Below are positions 34,455 through 45,644 of a DNA stretch of 64,000 bases, piece after piece. Position 1 is the first letter of the stretch, and each line of letters starts with the position of its first letter. The stretch comes from Manihot esculenta (taxonomy: Eukaryota; Streptophyta; Magnoliopsida; Malpighiales; Euphorbiaceae). Position numbers and translations under genes: made by a program. The DNA lies in assembly GCF_001659605.2 (NCBI RefSeq), contig NC_035172.2, positions 18,849,051 to 18,913,050 of the forward strand. The letters are read 5' to 3'. Under the pieces are notes generated by a model. The model did not search any database. It was not told the DNA's origin and was given only the letters and a program-made list of their open reading frames with translations.

Positions 34455-36915
34455 TGTGTCTGCTATTAGAGACTCTGATGTTTTGCTTTCCTTAGGACTG
34501 TAAGAGCCATAGAGAGTAGGGGGTTGATAGCTTCTGGGATTAGAATGTCCTCTTTGAGTCAATAGACCCAAGTGTGATCCGTCAGCGGCAGAGTCAGTCT
34601 GCCAATAGAGTTGAGTGCGAGTTTTGAGTAGGTGCCTTCCAGCTGACCTAGTGGTTCTAGAGTGACTGTTTGATGTCATTCTAGGGGTGGATGGGCTAGC
34701 TACTCATAGTACTGCCTTCGATAGGCAGAGTAGTCAGGCTTAGAGATCAGGGTGGATCACAGGTAGTTTGTTGAGGGGACAGTGTAGAGAGGCCTGGAGT
34801 TTGATATCAGCCCTATAGGCTCTTAAGCTGTTCAGGAGAGGTTATCAGAGGTTTCTTGCTTGTGTCAGAGAGCATAGCAGTTAGTCAGATCAGGAGGGGA
34901 ACCAGTTTTAGTACCCGCAGCCAGAGAAAAGTTTTAGATATTGACCTAGACAAGTCATCAGGTTTACCACCTGCTAAGAGAGTCCAATGGGAGATAGGAA
35001 TGGTGTCTAGACCCATCATTCCTAGTCTTCTCTGCAGGATGGCACCAGTAGAGTAAGCGAGATGGTAAAAGCCAAATGAGTAGTAGCTAGTGGTTAGTGA
35101 GCTAGGAAAAATGCTCGAGAGTGTTGCTATGAGATGCTATGGCCTTGGATTTTATCCAGGTATAGGGAGAGTGATCTCTCATCTCCGAGTGCAGCCCTCA
35201 AGGATAATAACTAAGTCAGAGAACAGAGTAAGAAATAGAAGAGTAAGAAAAGAATAAAAAAAAAGAAAGAGAAGAGTAAGTAAACTAGAATAGAACAGAA
35301 AAAGAAAAGAGTAAGAATAAGTGTAAGTTCAGGAGGAGATTTCAGTGTAATCTGGGATTAGGTGGTAATTGAGGCAGAGGAAAGGGTTAGCCTTTCCATT
35401 AGTAAGTTCCCGAGGGAAGTTCTGTTAGCTTTAGCTCGGATCTTCACCCTGACTCAGTAAGAAGCTATCACATCGAACACAGTGACATCAGGTATGTTCA
35501 CTTGTGGATGTTCGGATGTGTATGCTGTTTGTTTTGAACCCGCGTGTTTCTACTTCCTTGTGGCTTAGTGAGCTGTTAATAGAGTGGGTTTGATGACTTC
35601 TAGGCTTAGAGTGTTTTCTCTGGGTTAGTGGACCCGAGTATGATTCATCTGAGGCAGAGTCAGTCAGTCAGAGCAGTTTAGAGTTTGTAGTGAGTAGATA
35701 CTATCCAGCTGACCTTATGGTTCTAGAGTTGACTATTTGATGTCATTCTAGGGCGGATTGGCTACTTACTCATTGTACTACCTGTGCCTGTAGAGACAAG
35801 GTAGGAGAGTTCAGAGGCTAGGATGGATCAGAGATAGTCCTTGGAAGGGACAGAGTATAGGTGCCTAGAGGTTTGATGTCAGCCCAGCAGGCTCAAAGGT
35901 ACACAGGAAAGGTTATCAGAGGGTTCTAGCTCTTGTGAGCGAGTTTAGTAGTCAGATCGGGGAATTAGCCTCAATGCCCGTAGTTAGTGAGTTCTAGATG
36001 GTTTCCCAGAGGAGCTGTCAGGTTTACCATCTGTCAGGGAGTTAGAGAGGGGAATAGAAGTGGTGTCTGGACGCGGAACCATTTCTTTCCTTCTACCCTA
36101 CAGGATGGCACCTGCAGAGAGAGAGCATGGTCAGAGTATGATAGAGAAGCTTGGTAGCGAAAGGTTATATCCGACCTAGTACCTCACCCTGGAATGTTCC
36201 AGTGTTGGTGTGAGAAACGAAGGATGAAACCTTGAGATTTTGTAACGACTGTGAGCAGTTAAACAAAATCACTACCAAGGACAGGTGGTCCCACGCAGGA
36301 TTAATGATCTGTGGAGACAGCGAGTAGGAGCTGCTTATCCTCCACGATAGATCTAAGAGTTGGGAACTAGATGTTGAGAGTTAGAGCGAGACAGTTAAAA
36401 AAAAAAACAATATAATAAAGACGAAGAAAGGCGGGCAAGGATCAGAGTGCGCAGCAAAAGCGTAGAATAGTTCAGAGAAACAGAGAAGCATGCCCATTAT
36501 CTACTAAGTGGTGTAGCTGTTAAGAGAACACGGCATAGAGGCCAAGTTCTGTAATATAAGTTCAATTTCGGGGCATGTCCGTATGATTGTGATGTGTCAC
36601 AATACGATTTGAAGCTATAGGCAAGTCATCTATTGCTCCTCTGACCGGGTTGAGTAAAGAGAAGCAAAGGTTAGTAGAATCAGAGTAGTGTGAATAAAGC
36701 TGAGAAGAGTCAAAGAAAAAGGAAAGTCAGTAGTCAGATGAAAGAATCAAGTCAGTTGTGTACTGGCAGAAGTGATAAACAGGTAAAAGTCAGTAGAGTC
36801 AAAAAGTATAGACAACCCGGGAGGTTTTACTCCCGTAATATCTGTGTCTCTTCTCAGAGGAACGTGTTCGGCTTTCATTAATTACTTATGTGCATATGTG
36901 TTTGTTGTGTGAATA
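34455..36915 (+). pseudogene. Scrambled pol region of element X with two protease remnants
   Basis: Protease-like DNA appears twice, at about 34370-35050 and 35435-36115. Each copy runs from the ATCTTC(A/G)C...CAG lead to CAGGATGGCACC at the RT start, and each is full of stops and indels. A ~390-bp purine-rich filler (AGTAAG/AGAAAAG-rich) separates them. A short RT remnant follows at 36110-36370 (ACAAAATCACTACCAAGGAC). The rest to 36900 is purine-rich and unrecognisable. RNase H, integrase and chromodomain are not recognisable. Two differently decayed copies suggest a recombination between related elements rather than simple decay. Confidence 0.7.
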
Positions 36916-36948
36916 TTCGAGGACGAATGTTCTTAAAGGGGGGAAGAA
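36912..36948 (+). promoter_or_regulatory. Hairpin and polypurine tract of element X
   Basis: GAATATTCG, AGGA, CGAATGTTC forms the conserved stem-loop with one mismatch, followed by TTAAAGGGGGGAAGAA touching the 3' LTR. Confidence 0.85.
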
Positions 36949-39208
36949 TGTAATACACGGCTAGATTCAAACATCGGAATTCCTACCGTCCGGTGGAATA
37001 CGAGGATGTCAGAGGTCTCTGGAAGGGTAAGAGAAAGTTTTCTAACATGTTTTCAAGTGTTTTAAAGGTTTAGAATGGAAAAGGATTGAGCTTTGAAGAG
37101 AAAAGGCCAAGGAGGCATTTTGCCATGTTCGGTCGCCGAAGGTAAAGTTCGACCGCCGAAAGTGCCCTGGATTCGGCCCCCGAAAGCAATGTTCGGCCGC
37201 CGAACGTTGCATGGTTTCGCATGCAGTTTCGGCTGCCGAAGCTGAGGCGGTTGTTCATCTATATAGGGCACCGAGTCCAGAAACAGAGAGGAGGTTTCGT
37301 CTCTCCTTCTGGCAGGTGAGTTCTTGATCTTCTTGGATTGTTTTCATGGTTTTTCTTCTAATCTTTCAAAGTTAAACAAGTTTTAAGTAAGTTTTAAGTG
37401 TTTTTGAAGAGTTTGAAAGCTTGGAGAAGTTTGGAGCTTGAATCTCCATATCTTTGAGTTTGGATCACACCAGCCTTTGTTCTTCAAGAGGTAAATGGAG
37501 ATCCTTGGTGTTTATACTATTTTCTATGAGTTTTATGAAGGAAAGGGGAGTTAATGCTTGAGTTTGCATGAGTTGTGCATATTAGGGTTTATGGACCCTT
37601 TGTGCTTTATGTTTGTTTGTTGAACTTGTTTGTTGGAGTTTAAGGGGTCTTAAGCTCCTATATACTTGTTGTAGGAGTTATGAAGGAGTTAGAGAGGGTA
37701 AGTGCATGTTGGGAAGGCTTGGAAGGTGTGGGAGGCGTGTTTATGCACGAAGCTGAGTTCTGGATGAACTCAGGTTCGGCAGCCGAAGGAGGATTCGGCC
37801 GCCGAACATGCCCGACTTTCGTCTCTGGAGGAGACATTCGACCGCCGAAGGTGCTGCCGAAGGTACCCTGTCCAGCCTTCCTTTGCTTGTTTTGCATGCA
37901 TGATTTGAGGTGTTCTAGAGGGGTTTTGGGGAGTTGTTTATCAGTTGTATAGAGTATGTTTTGGTGCCTCATTTGCGTCCTCCATTGTAGGATTGGACCC
38001 GAGGAACCGAAGAGTTTAGCAGTAGTAGCTGCTTCAGAGTTAGAGTTGGCCCAGAGCTAGCCACTGCTTGGCTACAGGTGAGTGGAACTAAACTTGATGT
38101 TTTAAATTCAGAAAGGACACACTTCTCACATGATCCATGCATCATAAAATGCCATGTTTTTGTATTAGGTTGTGTTGCATTCGATTCACGAATATGATGT
38201 ATTGCATAAGATGATATTTGTATGGATGAATGTTGGATGATCCTTAGCCCTTGATAGAGATCAGATACAGAGTTATGGCGTGTGGTAGCCATACCAGGTC
38301 GCTCCTGGATAGTCCAGGTCGCTCCTGGTACTATAAGTAGACAGCCTGTCAGATCAGAGATAAGAGTAGTCCAGGTGAGGCCTAATCGCCCCTAGCACAG
38401 TTGAACATGTTATGATATGAGTTAGTTAAGAGTAGTCCAGGTGAGGCCTAATCGCCCCTGGCGCAGTTGGACATACTACTATGTATGTAGAGGGCTATGG
38501 TGACAAGTTCATCCTTGAGATGATATGTTTGTTATGTGATGCATTTCATGAAAGCATGTAATTAATGAATTGTTTTACTGTTCCTCCTCACTGGGCTCTA
38601 GAGCTCCTCCCACTCCCTTAACCCCAGTTTTGCAGGTTCTGAGATAGCTATGGGAAGACAGAGTCAGCAAAAGTAAAGAGGAAAGATATGCATGAATGTA
38701 TGTTTGTAATAGAATAGTGGACATGATGTAATTAAAAGATTAGTTGTAATGTAATGTATAGATATGTACTGTCATATACTGGATAGACTTGTGCTTTCCC
38801 TAGTGTCATTGCTAGAGTGTGATGTATGATTAATCCCTTGTACATGAATCTTGTTTTACGTTTCTTGATGAGAAATGTGTGAGTTAGGCTTAATGTATGG
38901 CTTCGATGAGATACCAGTGGGATGTGTTACAGATTAAAAGGGTTTTAATCCCTTGAACCACAGCAGATAGTAGTCCCTGGTATAGGCCCTGATGGCCATT
39001 TCAGATTGACATATATGAGTAGCAGTAGTTAAGCCTACAGAGTTTTACAGGATTGTTGAGTCATTTTGTCTCATGTATGGGATTTATCTGGTACACAGAG
39101 AGTATAGTCGGCTTGCTACGGGTCCCGGCGGCCTTAAGCCGATCTGAATCCTAGTGCCAGTGATAGTTCGGGCCGTTACAGAGGGGTACCGATTTCCGGG
39201 TCGTTACA
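36949..39208 (+). repeat. 3' LTR of element X
   Basis: It starts TGTAATACACGGCTAG and ends GGGTCGTTACA. It matches 20203-22450 with scattered substitutions, several C-to-T or G-to-A within palindromes, and an added 12-bp half-unit (GCCGAAGGTGCT) near 37848-37862. Confidence 0.93.
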
Positions 39209-40044
39209 GATTCTCTGGAACTATCTGGAAATGCCCATCCTGCAAACTCATTGGCAAACTGCTCCCAGGATAAGCCTTCCAACCTTGGGTCCACATAGTT
39301 TTTGAACCATTCTCTTGCCTTCTTACATTGCAATGTGAACCCTGCCATCTGAATGGTTCCACTGTCACTTGCTCCCAACTCATTAGCTATCATCTTCACC
39401 GTTCTGAGGTACTCAAAAGGGTCATCACCTGATTCAAACTTGGGGGCACCCAACTTTAAGTAATCCGTCATCTTTACTTTACCCCCAACTGATGAACCAG
39501 GTTTGGGTATCTGGACATCAGGGACAATTGGCTCAGCTGGTGGAGGAGGAGGTGCAGCATTCTCTGGGTTAGGGTTTTCTGGACCTGGGTAAAAAGATGA
39601 GGATGGAAACATGGGGTACTGTGGGTACGGTGGGTAAAAGGGAGGATAGGGCATAAAGGTGGGATATGGGTTATAGCTAAAGAAATCCGATGTACCTCTC
39701 ATCGGATACCCTGACCCTTGCGGGTAGGGTGGATACTGAGGTGGGACAAAGCCCGAGGCCTGAGTGCCTCCCTGGGACTCTCCCATACCCTCTTCTGACA
39801 TACTCATGCCCAAACTACCATCTCTTCTCTGATTATCCTCCTCTGTTTCCATCACATCTGCTGACATACCACCCTGAACTGATCTCCTCCGATCTGCATT
39901 AAAAGACCTTCTAGGGTCCCTTGATGTACCTTCTCTGCTTGTTCTACAAGATCTTGCCCTCTGCAGAGCAGGGGAATGGGCATCCATGCCCTCATTCTCT
40001 GGCGGAGCTCCAGTCAACCTTACAGATCGACGAGTTCCTCTCAT
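39209..40044 (-). CDS. Gag of element W, N-terminal part
   Basis: The start at 40044 opens MRGTRRSVRLTGAPPENEG, the shared chromovirus gag start. The frame continues through an acidic/Met-rich region, a Tyr/Pro-rich stretch (FMPYPPFYPPYPQYP), a proline run and the front of the gag core ([42 protein letters not shown]), where X is inserted. It rejoins 20202 downward. No stop is present over 279 codons. The raw frame extends further upstream, but that part is leader sequence. Confidence 0.88.
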
Positions 40045-40290
40045 CTTGACTTCTGAAAGCACAACATAACGCATAAACATTAACATCAAATGGTTGATGT
40101 GCAAACACATGAACCCGCATCACATACATAGCATATCATTAATGCACATGCATAAAATCATGGCATTTCACATCATCATACAAGACAGGACTCCACATCC
40201 TATCCTAGTGGACATGATCTATCCTACTGTGCTTGCCCTTATATAACATCTATGAGCCCGACACTCTAGGTCCGACCATATGAACCTAGG

Positions 40291-40302
40291 GCTCTGATAC
40301 CA
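40291..40302 (-). promoter_or_regulatory. Primer binding site of element W
   Basis: On the minus strand TGGTATCAGAGC, 3 bp from the 5' LTR end. Confidence 0.9.
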
Positions 40303-40305
40303 TTC

Positions 40306-42769
40306 TGTAACGACCCAAAAATCCGGACCGCTACCGGCGCTAGGATCCAGATCGGCTTAAGGCTGCCGGGACCCGTAGCAAGCCTAACATACATCCTGTA
40401 CATCTGGTATAATCCCAAACATTATCAAACATAAACATAGAAACTGTAAAACATAAAATTTGTAAACTTTTTCTTTGTTTCATACACCAAGCTTAACCCG
40501 TGCATGCACAAACTCATAATCATAAACCCCAACACTAGAGTTCTCATCATCAACTCTAATGGGGCAACATAAAATAAGCTTGGTTTTCCTGTCTCATTAA
40601 AGACATACATAAGGACCATATACAAGGGATTAACCACACATCTAGGGCAAAGCACAACTCTATCTATTACATTACATTGATTTACATCATAACATTTTAC
40701 ATTTCATTACATATCCTTACCTTACATCATGTCCACTACTAATCTATTACATGAATCTGACCATAGACATAACATGCTGGTCTTCTGACTATCTCTGACC
40801 CTGCAAACCTGGGGTTAGGGGAGAGGGGTGAGCTATAAAGCCCAGTGAGCGGAAACCACACTAGCAGAACAGTTCATTTACAAGTATGCCATCATGGAAT
40901 GAATCACACCACAAACATATCACATCAAGGATGAACTTGTCACCATTAGCCCCCTACATATCGAAATATGTCCAACTATACTAGGGGCGATGAGGCCACA
41001 CCTAGTATTTGCTTACATAACTCATATCATAACATGTCCAACTATGCCAGGGGCGATTAGGCCACGCCTGGTCTTTCCTTACATATACATGATGCCAGGG
41101 GCGATTAGGCCACACCTGGGCTTTCTATCTCATACCATATCCTCTCATATCATATTGAGGGCTAAGGATCATCCAATATCCATCCACATCATCAACATAT
41201 TATGCAATGCATCATATTCGTGGATTCTAATGCAAGACAACCTAATACATATCATGGCATTTTATGATGCATGAATCATGCTCTAAAATCATTTAATTTC
41301 TTATATTAAAGCATTAGGTTTAGTTCCACTCACCTTTGACTAGCTCTGGCCGACTCTGAAACTGCTGACACTGCTAAACACCTCGGTTCCTCGGGTCCGA
41401 TCCTACACAGGTGGACTCTAGTGAGGTGCCAAACACACCCTAAACAACTCATAAACAACTCCCCAAAAACCCCTTAAAGCATCAAGGAAACATGCATACA
41501 GAACACTCATGAAAAGGCTGGACAGGGCACTTTCGGCGGCACTTTCGGCGGCCGAAGGTCCCTTCCAGAGACGAAAGTCATGCAGGTCCGGGGGCGCCTT
41601 CGGCGGCCGAACCCTTTCTCCAGAGACGAAAGTCATGCACTTTCGGCGGCCGAAAGTCTGCTTCAGCTCTGAAACACAACTTTCGGGGGCAAGGTTTGGC
41701 GGCCAATTCATGCATCCATAGGCATGTTCGGCGGCCGAAACCACCTTCGGCGGCCGAACCTGAGATCTTCCAGAACTCAGCCCTTGTGCATACAAGCCTC
41801 CCAAACCCCCAAAACAAGCATCCAATCTTTTAAAACATGCATAAACTTCTCAAAACCATGCATAAACCCTTAGTCATGCATAAAGGAGCTTAACAACTAG
41901 ATTAAACCCCAAAAACACATCAAAAGCATACATAGATAGCTTATGACCCACATAGGCCAAAACCATCAAAACACCCCATAATCTCACTTGCTCTTTCCCA
42001 ATCATGCATACACTCTCCCACATGTATAAACCAGCTCAAACCTTCAACATAGCATCACATAAACACACTTTGGGCACAAAACCCACATAAACCCTAACAT
42101 GCATATCTACCCATACTCAATCATCAAAACATCATTAAACTTACTAAAACTTCATTAAAAACAGTAGAGAAGCAAGAATCTACACTTACCTCTTGAAGAT
42201 CGAGGGGTGGTGTGATCCCTAACTCGGAGGTGTGGAGGATCCAAGCTCCAAAACTTCTATTTGGGTTTCAAATCTTCAAAACAAGGGTAGATCTCATGAA
42301 AACTTAAAGGGTGGGTAGAGAAAAATATGAAAATGACCAAAGGAGGACCTAAACTCACCTGAGCTCGAGAATGGGGAGAAAACTCGCCCATTTTCGATCT
42401 GAGGGCTCTTTATAGGTGGCCTGCTGAACCACCTTCGGCAGCCTAATGTGCCCCCTAAACTCATGCATGTTCGGCGGCCGAACCTGAGGTTCGGCGGCCG
42501 AACCTGGTTCATTCAAACAAGGCTTTCGGAGGCCAAAGGCACTCCCGAAACCTTCCCATGTTCGGCAGCCGAACCTGGCAAATGCCTCCTTGGTCTTTTT
42601 CTTTTAAAAACTCAATTCTTTTTCATTTAAAACCATGAAATCAATAAAAACATTTTAGAAACACATTTTACCCTTCAAGAAGACTCTGGCATCATCAAAA
42701 TTCCAGATTCCAACGGAGATTCCGCCGAAAGGTAGGGATTCCGATGCCGGAATCTAGCCGGGTATTACA
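40306..42769 (-). repeat. 5' LTR of element W
   Basis: Near-identical to 14448-16939. It gains a 12-bp half-unit (GGCACTTTCGGC) near 41530 and lacks two 20-bp palindrome units present in the partner. The TATA box is at 42408-42414 on the minus strand. Confidence 0.93.
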
Positions 42770-42774
42770 GAAAT

Positions 42775-43704
42775 AGACTGTAGATATTTTTAAATATTAT
42801 TATCTTATAATAATAATTAATATTAACAATAATAATGTCTTTATTATTATTAATTATACTAATGGGCTTTTAGCCCATTAATATGACATAGCACATCAAC
42901 AACGTTCTTTTGTGTGTGATCCAATAGGCTAATATTAATTGGCAATAGGCCTAGTCCCACAAGACCTATAAATCATAAGCGGCCTCTAGCAAGATTTTAT
43001 GACTACCCAACTAATATGAAGATCGATAGTCCGATAAAACCTAATAAATAGAACATGTATTAATCCCTTTGTCACACGATATCTAGTTTGAACATAAGTC
43101 ATGGTCAATGTCAAACTTATAATGTTCAAACTTTTGATTTTTTGATCTCTAAGTAGACTGATAAAATCACATGATATTAATCACAATATCAATTCATTTG
43201 AGCACGGCTATGCATTTCTCAGTCTCTCTTATCGAGGGGCCCAGAAGATATCTCTCTCAAATAGAGGGATAAATTCTATCTTGATTGTTCAATATCCTCT
43301 ACATAATTTATATTATGCTCAATCATAACCTTTATGATTGTCCGATTAAAGACAATGTTTGGTTATGTCAAAACATAACAGTCCTTATGTTGGAAACTAT
43401 GACAATCTCAAGTCAAAGGATTAAGATATAACTACTTTGAGATTCACTTATAACAATAACCCATGTAGTGATCTCAATGATTATTGAATTATATCAACAT
43501 ATACATAATCATCTCATGATTATCAATCAATAATCATATTAGTTATATTTTATTATTATCAACATAATAATAAGTAACAAGGGATGTTAATCATTATTAT
43601 GTAACATGCAGACAAATAATAATGATAATAAAACCTCTTTTATTAATAACCAAAATGACATACAAAAAGGTCCAAGATAATGGCCTAGGGCAAATACACT
43701 AATA
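42775..43704 (-). repeat. Copia LTR T, right piece
   Basis: This continues T after element W. Read on the minus strand it begins TAGTGTATTTGCCCTAGGCC, a familiar copia LTR start, and includes TATTAATAAAAGAGGTTTTA. The terminal CA expected at 43704 is changed, and flanking 5-mers (CAAGC and TGAAC) do not match, so the insertion limits are uncertain. Confidence 0.6.
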
Positions 43705-43705
43705 T

Positions 43706-45644
43706 GAACTACCATGGTATCATAATTAACATGGATGCTATGTGTCTTAAGCTTCCAGCTCCAGGGGGAGTAGCAGTGTTCCAAGGCAATCCGAGGTTGG
43801 CCAAAGAAGGTTACGGACACCTAGTAAAAGACCTTGGAAAAGCAACTATGTCCATCAACTTGTTGGAGAAATTAGAATCTCACGTAAAGCCAGAGCTAAC
43901 AAACCCGACAGAGGAGATCCAGATAGGTAAGGAGCAAAAGGTACGGTTTGACACTGCATTAACCGGTGAAAGAAAGGCTTGTCTAATAGAATTGCTAAAG
44001 AGCCGAGTAACTACTTTCACTTGGTCTCCAAAAGATGTAACAAATATGGACCTGGCTCTTATCACCCATAAGCTATCTACTGACAAGACCATCAAACCAG
44101 TCCAACAAAAGAAAAGAAAGTTTGCACTAGAGAGGTAGCAGGTGATCAAAGAAGAGGTTGATAAGCTTTTAAGTGCATGATTGATAAAGGAAGTCCAGTA
44201 TCCCACATGGCTGGCCAATGCAGTCCTATTAAAGAAAACTAACGGAAAGTGGAGGATGTGCGTGAATTTCACTAACCTGAATAAAGCATGTCCAAAAGAT
44301 CATTACCCGCTACCGTCCATCAACAGATTAGTAAACTCAACCTCGGGTCATGCAATGGTTTCCTTCCTTGATGCCATTTCAAGATACCACCAAATCATGA
44401 TGGACACCGAGGCTGCGTTCATAACAAAAGAAGGAGTTTAATGCTACCAAGTAATACCTTTTGGTTTAAAAAACACGGGAGCGACGTACTAAATGCTGGT
44501 GTCAGGAATCCTTAAGGACATTGTGGGATCAATCGTCGAAGTGTATGTAGACAATATGGTGGTGAAGAGCCGATCATTGGAAGACTATCTAGAAGTCATC
44601 CGAAAAGTCTTTGACATCCTAGACAAGGCGCGTATGAAGCTAAACCCTGAAAAGGCAAAGGTAAGTTTGAGTGGGAGGAAGAGTATGCAGAGGCATTTGA
44701 AAGTCCGAAAACCTTTTTATCATCTACAGCCCGCCTGTCAAAGGTGAAGTTTTGTTTCTATACTTGTCTGTGACACAGAAAATAGTTTGCTCGGTGCTCA
44801 TTCGTGAAAACAATGGGGAGAAAAGTCCAGTGTATTATGCCAGCCAAGTATTGAAGGGGACGGAGCTAAATTATCCTCCTTCCAAAAAATTGGCATTTGC
44901 AGTTTTAATGTCAGCTACCAAACTACGGCCATACTCTAAGTCGCACACCATCGAAGTTAGGACAGATTATCCTTTGCGGAAGGTTCTATATGGGTCATAG
45001 CTGTCAGAGTGATTATCCCCCTAGGCAGTAATATTTTCGGCCTATGATATCAACTATGTTCCTAGGAAGGCAATGAAAGCCCAGCTGCTAGCCGATTCTA
45101 TTGTAGAAATGACTCTGCTGTTAGAACCTTTGGAGTCCCTTAAGTCAACCATAGAGGAATGGAAAGTTTGGGCAAATGGAGCTTGCAGAGCTGGGGGTTT
45201 CAGAATTAAGATCCTATTACAGTCTCAAACCAGTATAAAGCTTTGGTATGGGGCACAGCTCGTTCTCAATGCCACCAACAATGTGGCCGAATATGATGCT
45301 GTGATAATGCCCCTAAGAATCATCAAGGAGTTAGGTATACAAAAATCTATTGTTTTTAGTGACTCACAATTAGTTATTAATCAGTGCTAAGGATAATTTA
45401 AAGTCCAGGAACCGAATCTTGTCAAATACGAAAAAAAAATTCGGTCCCTAGTGGAATGAATCAAAGAAGGATAGGGCATCTGCGAACTTTGCCAGGTGGC
45501 TAGAGGTGACAATAAAGAGGCAGATCTTTAAGCCAAAATGGCAGCGACGGGTGAACAACACTTGAATCAACCACTTTAGTTCGAAGAATTACATACTCCA
45601 ATAGTAGAAGCAAAATAATTTTTTCCTATAGAAGAGGGGAAATT
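43706..45644 (+). pseudogene. Pol of Tat-type element V: RT, RNase H and second RNase H
   Basis: Plus-strand frames read as decayed Tat pol. First a pre-RT segment (MCLKLPAPGGVAVFQGN, ELLKSRVTTFTWSPKDV). Then RT at 44180-44670 (NAVLLKKTNGKWRMCVNFTN, PLPSINRLV, active site changed from YVDD to YVDN near 44545). Then RNase H at 44750-45000 (YYASQVLKGTELNYPPSKKL). Then a second, archaeal-type RNase H at about 45160-45390 (NNVAEYDAVIMPLRIIKELG, SDSQLVINQC). A gap follows LNPEKAK where the RT connection is deleted. Stops occur near 44138, 44179, 44441 and 44998. Two RNase H domains identify the Tat clade. No integrase is seen; copia U cuts in at 45645. Confidence 0.8.

Larger units (their letters stand above)
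20203..39208 (+). mobile_element. Element X: chromovirus derivative with shortened gag and scrambled pol, hosting Y
   Basis: It has plus-orientation LTRs 20203-22450 and 36949-39208, a primer site at 22454, a polypurine tract at 36934, and a gag split by Y. The left duplication is GCAAT (20198-20202). At the right, GATTCTCTGG would read GCAATTCTCTGG if two bases (CA) were lost, which restores the expected W gag codons, so the duplication is credible. Without the Y block X is about 8.7 kb. LTRs differ by scattered substitutions and one palindrome half-unit. Pol is unrecognisable in most parts, so X must have moved in trans. Confidence 0.9.
14448..42769 (-). mobile_element. Element W: gag-bearing, pol-wrecked chromovirus (non-autonomous), hosting X
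   Basis: The 3' LTR (14448-16939) and 5' LTR (40306-42769) are in minus orientation and nearly identical apart from unit gains and losses in the palindrome arrays. Flanking 5-mers are CAAAT (14443-14447) and GAAAT (42770-42774), 4 of 5. Between them lie a primer site, a complete gag frame split by X, and a degraded pol lacking integrase. The recoverable W sequence without X is about 9.3 kb. High LTR similarity next to a ruined pol suggests movement with help from another element. It is inserted in copia LTR T. Confidence 0.9.
13192..45644 (+). mobile_element. Element V: old Tat-type Ty3/gypsy retrotransposon, split by T, W, X and Y and truncated by U
   Basis: A gypsy-style LTR end with TATA box lies at about 13192-13700, a short gag-like start at 13859, and a decayed pol at 43706-45644 in the same orientation. 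They are the outer layer around copia LTR T and the W/X/Y nest. Most of gag and part of protease are missing, since only about 0.1 kb of gag-like sequence lies before the T insertion. Two RNase H domains in tandem mark the Tat clade. Its 3' LTR is not seen; copia element U begins at 45645 and its right-hand end is not intact. The left boundary is approximate. Confidence 0.65.

Noticed and set aside
13963..43709. Target duplication for copia LTR T
   Set aside because: Flanking 5-mers CAAGC and TGAAC do not match and the terminal CA is changed, so the insertion limits are not proven.
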